Shown in pieces: positions 1 through 10,600 of a stretch of DNA of 64,000 bases (position 1 is its first letter; each line of letters opens with the position of its first letter). Source of the DNA: Anseranas semipalmata (Eukaryota > Chordata > Aves > Anseriformes > Anseranatidae). Both the position numbers and the translations under genes were made by a program. The notes beneath the pieces are model-generated. The model was not told the DNA's origin. It saw only the letters and a program-made list of their open reading frames with translations, and did not search any database. The DNA is taken from NCBI GenBank assembly GCA_013399115.1, contig VXAA01005186.1:18810-82809 (forward strand), read 5' to 3'.

Positions 1-300
1 CGCCTGCCCCCTCCCCGCATCGTCCCGTCCCACCGGGGCCGCGACAGCCCCGATTCCGCCCCCCCCACGCCGCCGCGCCTCGCTGCAGCCGGACGAGAGC
101 CCGCAGGCACGGCGGCGGCTCGGGTCCCGCCGGCCCCACGCGTGCTCTCGCTGCGCTCCCCGGCACCCCAGCGCCCTCCTGAGGCGCTGAGGCGAGTGCG
201 TGGCCCCGGAGTTGCGCTCGGGAGGGCTGCGAAAGCCGCCTGGTGACCTGGGCTTCTTGCAAAACCTCCGGGTGGGAAAAGGGCTTTCTGGGGGAGCGTT
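1..300. promoter_or_regulatory. CpG-rich block at the left edge, possible CpG island promoter
   Basis: The first 240 or so bases are very GC-rich with dense CpG (for example ccgcgacagccccgattccg), in sharp contrast to the AT-rich DNA after 330. Blocks like this usually mark promoters. I see no TATA box or confident coding exon. In mammals CEBPD lies on this side of PRKDC, so a neighbouring gene's 5' end is possible but unproven. Confidence 0.45.
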
Positions 301-1929
301 AGCTGACCGGCTGCGCGCTGTCTTCAGAAAGTTAAGTCTCTAAATACTTTGGCTAAGTATGCATTTTTTAAAAAAATTCTTTTCACATTCAATACGTTAC
401 TACTGCTGAATTGGCCGTACCAGAAAAAATGAGACTATTTTAATTTCAAATGTGGGAAATGGTACGTTTTCCAGTTACCAAAAACAATTAAAACTGTCTC
501 CACCACCAATCACTCCATTGACCGAATCGCAAAAGAAACAAAAACTTTTAAAAGCTCTCTTTTAAGAAGTATTTATTTACTCACGTTTCAGAAGACCTGG
601 CCAACCATACTGCGATTCAGCAGGATTACCCCAGCATTCTCCCGGCTGGCACCACAGGTGTGAAGACGCGACCCAAGGGGCCTTGTGTCACTTGATGGCG
701 GCTCTCAGGGGATCGCGGGGACCGCTTGTGCCGTGCTCGCTGCCGCCCTCCAACCTGGGCTTCGTCTGCTGCCACTGCAGCTGTTGCAGCACTGCTGCTG
801 TTTGTCAAAAAGGGTGAATATTTTCATACCAATAGGTGGGACAGGACTGGTCAACGCTCTCTGTTTGGCTGTAAACTCCTCAGGCAAAGACTTTTGGGAG
901 AGCAGAATAAGTGTGCCCCGTCTGGCAGGTGAGGTTTTGCAGGGACGGGCTTTGCCTTCCCTTTAAGAATAGCACTGCAATTAAATTCACCGAAACACTG
1001 GGCTTAACTAAACCTGGTTTGGTTTGCTCTTCAGGGGCTTGATCATGCAACTTGATCTAGGTGAGCGTTAAGCACTGATTTTTGACAGTAACACGAAAAG
1101 TGGTTGCCTTTTTTTGTGTGTGTGCAAACAATTCTCTTTGGCCACGTTATCAAAAACCAATATACCCAAACGCCCAAATCTGGTTCTGTACGTTATTCCC
1201 TGCCCCCCAGCACAGGAACATATTGATGCTGCGTGACTCTGCCCCAGCTGTCTCTGGGCTGGCTTTCCGGCAGGGAGCCGTGACTGCCCCGGCTGCTCCT
1301 GCTCTTCTCTGCTTTGCATGAGGCGTGCAGAGGTGGGCGCAGGAAACCTGGGCAGGCAGCTCAGGCATGCAAGGCGGCCTGACACCCGTGCTTCCCATGG
1401 CAGGGCCCACTGAGCTGCTGGAAGGAGGTACATCCCACCTGTCACCTCCATAAAACGATCTCGTAGTACAGAATTCCTCAGTAAATGGTGAACTGCTGGG
1501 CATGGACAACCTGTGTAAGCCTCAGGATCTACTACCTGTGTCGTACCTAAGCCTCATGGAGGGTGCAGATTTGCTTATGGTGTCTTCAGGACCTGGAGGT
1601 GCATTCACACCTCTTTGGGCAGACCTGTCACTATCCGTCACCCCACACCATGTGGTGAGAGCTGTCCCCTGGAAGCCAAGCTGGTTGCGTTTGTTGCTGA
1701 GCCTACCTGAGATGAGTAGTTCTCAGTAGAGAGTTTCTGTGTGGTTCTTCCACATGGTGTGAAGCACTGGGGTTTTAGTACACCTGCAGCAAAGCATCCA
1801 GTTATGATGCTTTGTTAGTGATACTTGCTGCTCACCAAAGTGCCAGATTAAAGGCAGGAGTATATCAGAGTTCTTTTCTTTTGGGGTGAATTTGTTGGAA
1901 ATCTCGGAAGCTGTTTGCATAAATGATTT
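301..1929. other. intergenic, nothing recognised
   Basis: This is mixed-composition DNA. 620-960 is locally GC-rich, with an imperfect CTG/CAG stretch at about 768-803. Several short open frames overlap on both strands, but none resembles a known protein and none has convincing exon signals. Confidence 0.5.
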
Positions 1930-2562
1930 CTCAGCATCACAGAAGGGCTGAGGTTGGAAGGGACCTCTGGAGGTCACCTGGTCCAACCCCCGGCTCAAGC
2001 AGGGCCACCCAGAGCAGGTTGCCCAGGCCCATGTCCAGGCAGCTTTTGAAGATCTCTGAGGAGGAGACTCCACAACCTCTCTGGGCAACCTGTGCAGTGC
2101 TCAGTTACCTGCACAATAAAGAAGTGCTTCTTGACATTCAGACAGAACCTCCTGATTAAATATGTGCCCACTGCCTCTTGTCCAGGCACTGGGCACCACT
2201 GAAAAGAGTCTGGCCCCACCTCTTTGCACCCTGCCTTCAGGTATCCATAGACATTGATGAGCTCCACCCTGAGCCTCCTCCTCCTCTTCTCCAGGCCGAA
2301 CAGTCCCAACTCTCTCAGCCTCTCCACATAGGAGAGGTGCTCCAGGCCCTTCATCTTCTTGGTGGCCCTACGTTGGACTCTCTCCAGAGAGTCCCCAAGT
2401 CCAGGTCTGCCTTGTGCTGGGGGGCCAGAACTGGGCCCAGTACTCCAGGTGTGGCCCCAGGTCACCTTCCTCGACCTCCTGGAGACGCTTTGCCTCATGC
2501 AGCCCAGACACCGTTGGCCTTCTTAGCAGCAAGGGCACATCGCTGGCTCGTGTTCAACTTTC
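1930..2562 (-). mobile_element. CR1 LINE, 5'-truncated, minus strand
   Basis: The plus strand reads as a CR1 3' end in antisense: gaggttggaagggacctctg at the left, then the canonical tail across to about 2562. The minus strand encodes the eroded C-terminal part of the CR1 ORF2 reverse transcriptase, including RRATKKMKGLEHLSYVERLR and LGLFGLEKRRRRLR. The frame breaks before the end: the motif PREVVES continues in another frame near 2080. Only about 630 bp of the 3' part is present, the usual fate of CR1 copies. It is inactive. Confidence 0.93.
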
Positions 2563-5500
2563 ACAGGCAGAGAAGCAGAGACAAGAACTTGAATCCCTCA
2601 CCTGGACTGCTGAGTACCTGAACTACTAAATCCTTGCTTCTCTCTGTGATTTGGTAAGTTTTAAAGAGCAGTAAGAAACATTTTATACATCTGAATTTCA
2701 GAAAGTTTTCTATAAAACCTGTTTTAGGTTCCTGGTTGAGCAAAGAGGAGCAGTTAGACCTGGAAAGAAAGGACAAGAAGCCTTTCTCTAAGAAATCTTT
2801 GAAGGGAAAAAAACAACACTGGAGTGCCCAGCTGTGAATCCCAGGAACCCGAGCCCTTGAGGGGCAGGAATTAAATCACGGAAATAAACAGGGGGACAGG
2901 CCGCAGGGAAGGAGAGGAACCAGGGCACGGCTCCAGCCTTGCTTTAACCCTCCCTGTCCTCCTCCCCGCGCTCTCTCCCCTGGCAGCCCAGTCAGAAACA
3001 CAGGCCCTGCTGCGCCGGGTGACTGGGCGCCAGGTGAGGCCGGGCCGGCGCTGCAGGGCCCCTGGTGGCCTTGCAGTGAAGCGGCAGGGCTCGGCCTAGC
3101 GGGACCTCGTGCACAAGCGTGTCGTGCACAAGGCAGCAGCCAGGAAGAACCTGGGGACTGGCACACACAGGTGGGGGGGTGCAAATTGCTTGGGAAGGGT
3201 CAGAAAACCGCCAACACGCTCCCAGGGATGGGGCAGTGCCTCCCTGGGGCTGGCTCTCAAACCACGCAAGGATGGCTGCAGGTATCCCCTTTCCCCTCGT
3301 CCCAGCTCGTGTGGGGCTCCTGCCCCCCCCTTACCACCACTTTCTGGCAGCATTTTGCTCGTTCAGGTGATGGCACTGACCCAGCCTGCGGATACCCCGC
3401 TGTTAGAGGCTGAAGTCGCTGGCAGCTGAGAGGATTCTGCTTTTTAGCTCCTTGAAGCTCTGCTCTGACTCGCTGCAGGGCAGGCGAACCATGGCGATGC
3501 CCGTTCAGGCCCGGCTTGTTCAGCTGCACCTGCAGCTGCTGAACTTGTGCATTAATTCTTCTGGGGACCTGGGCTCCCGAGAGGCCAAGGCCTGCAGCAG
3601 CCTGGAGCCCCAGAGGCCGGGCTCCTTGTGCTCTCGCACCCTTCTGTGACCCCTTCCTGAGACTGGGTTTGCATTGGTTTCCAACAGGGACAAGACATCA
3701 TGCGATCAAATTCACCGCTATGTCTTCTGTCTAACCAAATGAAATCTTGCATAGTGTCACATGCTGTGAGTGCAATAGACACGCATACTGCTTACCCTCT
3801 CCTGTCCCACCAAGAAGGAAAGAAAACCAAACCGACCTAAACACCCTACCTAGACACTGTTGGTTTAAGGTAAGATGTAGCTATTTGGTAGCGTTGGCTC
3901 AGTACTAGTGAAGCTGTCAGGGTTTGTGGGTGATGGCCAGCATGCCACTTTCCTGCGTACATTCCATTTCTTGCAAGCAGTGTAGCTTAAAAATCAATTC
4001 TTTAAAACCCAAGGCGTTTAAAACTTAGGCATGCAGAGTTAATAAAATGACCCAACAGACCCTCAGCTGTGGGTCAGCACTTGGTGGTGGTGGGGAAGAG
4101 TTTTGAGCAGCAGTAATAAATCCTTATTTTAACTCCCTGGTTTTGAAAAATTTGAAGTTTGGGAAGAAGTTTCTCCAAGTGTAGACCATTGCTTCCCTAG
4201 CTCCAGGAAGCGGCTGACCAAGCCCTTCGGCGTGAGGACAGAGGAGCTGCAGGAATCGCCTTATGCCACAGCTGAGGACGAGCCCAATGAATTGTTCTTG
4301 CGGCTATCTTGTAGGCTCCTTCTCATGCCCAAAAGCGTGTTGGTGCTGTACCAAAGCTCAGCCACGAATACCTCAAGCTAACGTTTAAATTGAGGGGCTG
4401 TGGTGGAGACTATGGAAAATCATGAGCATGACAAGCACCACACGTGAATTTCTTTATCATCTAAGAAATGAGACTGCAGGCTGCAGCTAGTTTTCCTATA
4501 TGTTTAGCAGTATGATGATGTTTAATTAGAGGGAAATAATAAGACTGACAGGGATGATGACTAGCTTAAACATGAGTACTACTCTGTACACTGTGAAAAA
4601 TCTATTGAGAATATATGTTAATGGTTTGTATAGCTTTTTAGATGCAACTAATGAATTTCCAGTTACAGTCCACATCTGGTTACTCAATCCAGGAAGGAAA
4701 TATCCAACCATACTTTTGGATAGTTGCTAAGTTTTGTTTTGCATCATGAGACCTGAAGCAGGCTCTGACTTTGAGCCACACATCACCCTATTCCCTTCTG
4801 GAAACTGAACAAAACCACCCCATACAGCACAGAGCCCAGCAACTCGAGGTTTTCCTTACATCAGTACTTTCCTTGCTGTTTCACAGGTTGGCTTTAGCCC
4901 TTCCATTTACATTCTGTATTTTATTTAGAGCACTCAAATGAGGATGGCGGATGGCAGCTGCAATTTACATATGTTGGAGATAATTTTCAGACTTATTTAG
5001 CTGCACAGCGAAAGCCAGCTCTTTTACTCCTCCATTAGGGTAATTGCACTTGCTTTGTATGGGAAGTGTTTCTGCTCGTGAAAGTGCAGCGGTTTTACGC
5101 TGACATTGTTCCATAGCTGCTTTGTGAGGTTGACAAATGCATCGCTAATAGGACTGAGGTAGCTGTGGCTTCAAACCATACCACTTAGTTTAGGGCCAAA
5201 ACCAAGCTTTTAACTATTTTGAGTGTATTTTAAGGGTTGTAGGCATGTTGTAAGCTTTCTGTGTTGATAGGGCTACTGTCACCTACCATGAGGCTTTCCT
5301 GCCTGGCTTGAGGACCTCTCGGTATTGACTGAAGGGAGGGGAGGAGAGGGAAGGGGTTCACTACAGCCTCTCACCTGGAAGAGCGGGGCTGTGCTCCTGC
5401 TCCTGCCCAGCTCCACATTCCCACGCAGGGCACCTCGCTCGGCTTCGGAGCGAGAGCTGCTGAGCAGCATGGGCCGGGGAAGCAGGGAAGTCTAGTGCTG

Positions 5501-6407
5501 CCGAAAGTACCAAAAGTCGCTACAGGAAAAGCCTCGTTAAACTATAAACCTAAACTTTGTCCTCCATGGTACAGGTCAAAGTACCTAGTAGATATCTGAG
5601 GTATGTGCCAAAAGTGCAATTTAACACCTTGTACGACCAGCCACTTCATTTCTAAACGTCCCCTCGCCATTTCATTGTGCTTTTTATTGTGCTTTAACTT
5701 TCTTATATTTGCAGAGTGACAACTTGAAACCCAGGCTGCCTCACAGAACCAATCATTAGTCATAATGCCACCTGCTTTACTGTTGCCAGAGATGAAAAGA
5801 ACAAAATGCACCGAGACGCGTGACACACGTGCATGTATATAAAAATAACTATATCGCACACCTATGGAAAAAACCCTGTCCACTCATCATCACCTGCATG
5901 AACGGGTAAATTATGATTTTTTCAGTGATTAAATTAACTTTAAAAACGAGCAATATACCTAAAGGTTTATTTTTATTTTTAAATACATGAGGTCTTATCT
6001 ATAATGATATTTACTCTACAAAAAGACAACTGAACAATATTTTTAATAAATAAATCCGATAAAAAGATTTTGAATTTTTGATTCATAACACTAATTATTG
6101 ACATAAACAATTGAGCATATTTAATAGGAAGGAAGGTAACAAATAGTAGTAGTTGTTGGAAAATATTTGGAACAAAAAAGCACTACCGAACAGCTCCCTC
6201 CCTATTCATTAGGTTTCTGCCAGCAGTCTTCCCGGTCTTGAGACTTTCACAGCCTTTTAACCAGGACAGATTCCTCTGCTCTCCAGCTGAAAGGTTCATT
6301 TGAAATTGGTGCCAGAGGCACCACAGAGCCTCAACAAGACAGAGACTACCCCTTGCCCCAGAGGCAGGAAGGAAAGCTTCAAGGTGGTGAAAGGGCAAGG
6401 ACTCATT
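2563..6407. other. intergenic 3' flank of PRKDC, no gene recognised
   Basis: 2870-3660 and 5280-5480 are GC-rich patches. The rest is AT-rich, with a T/A-rich run around 5930-6080. A stop-free plus-strand frame covers 4132-4381 but has no early ATG and no recognised similarity. I could not identify an exon or repeat family here. Confidence 0.5.
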
Positions 6408-6413
6408 TTTATT
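6408..6413 (-). terminator. candidate poly(A) signal AATAAA
   Basis: TTTATT on the plus strand reads AATAAA on the minus strand, about 1 kb after the PRKDC stop. It is the first canonical hexamer I found downstream. More lie near 5966-5980. Confidence 0.35.
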
Positions 6414-6976
6414 ATACCTTTTATGATAATTATTAAAAACATCAATGGAAAATATCTTCTACAATGAATTCTGGTTAATAAACAACCGCGATATTTTAGA
6501 AAAATATCTTGCCACCTTCCTGTCTGTGCTGCGCTGTATTTGCCACCAAGGTTACTTGAAAACTGGCTGCCAGAGAGTAAGAGCCAAATCTTGCACGACT
6601 TCTAAACTTTGTCATGAGCAAATACCAAAGTGCAACTGGCATTATTTTGCTGTGCTGCAGTTATGGCAAGAAGCTTACAGTACTCTGCTGTGCTGCCAGT
6701 GCCAACTTTTGGCTTTGGCCAAACAAGTGATTTGGAATTAATAAAACACGAGGAGCATAGACCTCTAAAGTACAGAGGTAACCGACTAAAATCCCTAATT
6801 GTTAAAAACCAATCTGCTGCAACAAACTGGCACGATCTCATCATTATTTTCTCATTATCCAGTAAAGAAATAACCATCCAGATACTTTAGGTGTTATCTA
6901 GAGCTAACAGCCATTTTCTGATTAATTTTACCATGTGCTTTACTGTTTTTTTTTTTTGATACTAGAACCTTCTAGT

Positions 6977-6982
6977 TTTAAT
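6977..6982 (-). terminator. candidate poly(A) signal ATTAAA
   Basis: TTTAAT on the plus strand reads ATTAAA on the minus strand, about 430 bases after the PRKDC stop. ATTAAA is the most common variant poly(A) hexamer. No cDNA evidence is available here. Confidence 0.35.
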
Positions 6983-7411
6983 TAGAAATAACATGTCTGC
7001 AGAATGCTTTCAGTCGATTGCCAGCAAGGTCTCTAAACAAAAAAAAACACAACACGTACACTTCTACTACAAGGATGCCCACAAGTCCGGAGGGTATCAA
7101 TTTGTGCTATCCTCTGAATGATCAGAGGGCCTTTCAAATTATTCTTAAAGGTCTGCAGTTCTCGCCAGTTCTTCCCACATTGATTTTAACACAAAAACAA
7201 TAAAGCTGTTTGGTTGCAGAACCATGTAAACAAATCACTATTTGAATACAGCTTTCATACAAAAATATTTTCTATATTAGTCAAGTTAACCAATGATGAT
7301 AAAAGTGGTTAAGTGGTTTTTCCATTTTTGGCCTTAAAATTCTGACTGGCTGCAGCTGTGCGTTGGGGTACACCCCCTCCCTTGTCAGATTGGGCTTTAG
7401 AGAGTAAACCC

Positions 7412-7616
7412 TCACATCCAGGGTTCCCATCCTTCCCAGACTCTGCCAAGAATGTTGGGGTCTGTCGCTTGATCTATCAGGCATCTCACTTGGGTTTCTT
7501 CTGACAGTCCGTCCTCTGGCTCTTTGGCTCTGATATTATGATCAGTGTTACCACGAGCCACAGCTGCAAAATCATTGTAAGAAGATGACTTCTCAAAGCC
7601 CAGGCGTAGCTCATCA
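7412..7616 (-). CDS. PRKDC: PRKDC window exon 55, last coding exon with FATC motif
   Basis: The last coding exon encodes [58 protein letters not shown] and WEGWEPWM followed by TGA at 7412-7414. It matches the human C terminus exactly in length and ends with the same EPWM. The FATC motif is needed for kinase activity across the family. Confidence 0.98.
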
Positions 7617-10600
7617 CTAGAGAACACAAAAATAAGTTCTTATTAAAAGAAACAAGCAAAAAAGTCTTAGGGGTTTTCAAACTATGAAATGGTACTTGGA
7701 CACCATTCATGCACCTTTATTTTTCAAGATATGGGGAGTTCAATAGTTGTAGAAAGTTTGGACAATCAGATTGGTGATTTCAGGTGTCCTTCACTAGTGA
7801 ATATCTATCATGAATATTTCAATCTGGTCAAAAATCTCTTAAGTGAAAGAAGGATGCAGCAGTTCACATCCAACCTGTTCTATCTCCTTACCTGCCCTGC
7901 TGATTTATGTCTGCAAGAAATATTTTGCTGCCTTTTCCAGTTCAGCCTTGACAGCAAAAGAGACTCAGGATGAGTCTTACACTTTTCAGTATTTGTATGG
8001 TTTTAAAATTGGTTTGCTTTCTCCTTGTTTTCATTACCTTCCCTACCCCTCCCCCCCTTTTTTTTTTAATTAACCCAGAATGTCTTTTTAAAAAAGGATG
8101 GAAGGGATTAATTGTACTTTAACTGAGTTCTAAAGATTCTGATTTGAGCCAGACTTGACTAGACTGACAGAAATAACCTGAGAATGCCATCGGATTTGAA
8201 TTTGATGTTTTTGGAAAGCAGCTTACCTCCATGCCTCCTATACAGTTGTTTCAAGCTCTACTTCAAGCAACTGTCCAGCAGAAGCGTATCGATTTTTAAA
8301 TACTACCCCTAGCCTAAAAGCTGTGTAGATGGAACAAAGAACAGTGATCCGAAGAGTGAGAAATTAAGCAAGCTTACAGGGTGGGGATGCATGTGTTGCC
8401 AGGAGCAGTAAAACTGCTCAAGAGACCTGAGAACACTTGGGGAGATACCTGGTATTTTGGCTGGCAGGGTGATTCAGATCGCTTGTACGTGGACCAGAAT
8501 GATTGTGACAGGTTTGTTGAAATTCTGCCCTGTCTGCCTCTTCTCTTTTCCTTTTCTCTTTTCCTAGCTGCTATTCTATCCGAAGGGAGCAAAATCGGAC
8601 ACAGGAGTGTGCCAAAGCTTTTAGTGAAGCAGTTTAAAACAAAACGAGAGCATCTTACCAAGTGATTTTTGCTGGATTGGAACCCGTAAGCTTTCTTTTG
8701 ACGTAGCTGACTTTTTGCAAAGGGTACCAGTTTACTTGAGAAGTGTTTATTTCCTTAATCCATGTGCCTCCTTTTTTCAGCTGCCTTTGTTCAAAGTTCT
8801 AAAGAGGAAACAGTTTTGCTCCATTTATCATATTCATACTTAAAAAGACCTTTAAGCTGCCACATCATGCCAAGTCAAGCCAGTAACTCTTAACTGCAGA
8901 TGCAATAGAGGGCAAAGTAGTGAGATGGTATATAGACTGCCCGTGACTTAAATCTTAATTTGCAATTGGACTTAAGTAGATACAACTTGTTTCTGATTTT
9001 TTTTCCTCTGTAATTATTAGATAAATATAGTGGTGTTACATAATTTAAATGGCTCAATGCAAAAAGTTGAAAATACTTATGCTGCTGCCATAAGTGACAC
9101 AATGTGATGAAGAGATATCCACATTTTTAGGATTGTCATGAAGACAAAGAACAGTACACTAGCAACAAAGACATGTGCGACTCTTCTTTGACCATCATCT
9201 TCACCTTTACAGAATTCTGTCATTTTAAATGCTTTAAGTCCAGTCTCTCTGGAAACTCAATAAAACAAAGAAAGATAAAAGAAGCACCAAGACCAAGCAT
9301 CAGGAAATACCCCTTTTTTGATCAGTTTTGTTCTTATTACAGTTGATTCTTACGTGAATAAAAAGAAAAGAGAAGAAACCCTCACCTTCCAGTCCAGAGA
9401 AGGCTCTTTTACAAATACATCCATCGTGCTGATGAGGAGATCTGGATCTGCACGATAAGCTCTCAGGGCATGTACCATCACACTGTAAATGAGACCCCAC
9501 TCTTTCACTGGCATCATCAGATTAACAAACTGGCGAGTCAGACGGAAAGGCATCAGCTCTGGCACAGGCAAAAACTAACCAAGGGGAAGGACAGTCAAAA
9601 GAAAACAAGAATTAAAAAACCTTGGGACAGAAAGATTAGAATTTTTTTTTTTCTTTTCAAGCCTTGAAACCTTCTTTGTCACTTAACTGAAAACATGCAG
9701 GTTGGTGGAACAGAACTACACTGTGCCATCAGAGTTCTGGTTATGAGTGTTTAGTGACAGTGGTTGAAAACATGGTTAAACTATACAAAAACACCATCAT
9801 ACAGACTGAAAATATATTTCTTCATTCCCTTTCCCCTTTATATGAAACTCTATAGCTGCTTGCTTGTCTGGAAATGTCTGGAAACAGAGATTTTGTTCTA
9901 TTAACCAGAAATAACTTTTAAAGATTATTTTGCATCAGAACAATGGCAAATGAGGAGCATCAAATTTAGTACCGAGAATACACTTGTAATTGCGTATACA
10001 AAAGCTGTAACAAATTAATTAGAAAACAAATACCTGTGTGGCTGAGCCAAATGCATATCCAAAATCTATTCCCACCATGCCACCTGTCTCCTTGTTAATC
10101 ATGAAGTTGGATAGATGTCTGTCTCCAATACCAAGTATCCAATGGCTAATGCACATCAGTGCATGAGAGCTGGCAAAATGTGACCGCAGAGACAGGAAGG
10201 CTTCAGGAGATGTACTCATTTTCACAAAGGCTCTCCTTAACAAAACAGAAGTAATTTGTTGCATGCAGATAAAAGATCAACTTCTGTTTCACAACGAGCA
10301 GTCATTAACAGTGTACTTACCGCAGCAGGTCTTCTGGAACACTGCTTTCCCTGCTTTTGAAAGAAATAACTGTTTCTGTACGGCTTGCATTTCTACAAAT
10401 TAATGGAAGAATATTGTCAGCTACTGAAATAACAGCACATGGGATGTTAGAAGTTAAGGTATGTACATGACTACATTTGCATGTTTGTTTACATTAGTAA
10501 ACAATACAGCAAGCCACATACAGTTTGCCCAAAATGTTTTATCTGATATTAAAAGTACTCCCCCTTCTCTTTTTCCAAGCAGTTATTTCCAAGACTGAAA

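Larger units (their letters stand above)
6408..7411 (-). other. PRKDC: PRKDC 3' UTR (extent uncertain)
   Basis: This is sequence immediately downstream of the PRKDC stop on the minus strand, AT-rich and without coding similarity. The right boundary is fixed by the stop codon. The left one is a guess from the candidate AATAAA at 6408-6413. A shorter transcript could end near 6977. Confidence 0.45.

Noticed and set aside
685..966. Overlapping plus-strand open frames near 0.7-0.95 kb
   Set aside because: They occur in three frames over the same GC-rich stretch with CTG-like repeats, and none resembles a protein I know.
1995..2498. 167-codon minus-strand open frame
   Set aside because: It is the remnant of a CR1 reverse transcriptase, with a frameshift before the end, and not a host gene.
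10393..10423. Alternative start of exon 51 at an upstream AG (…[10 protein letters not shown]…)
   Set aside because: It shifts the phase with exon 50, and the extra residues do not match human MYKGANRTET.
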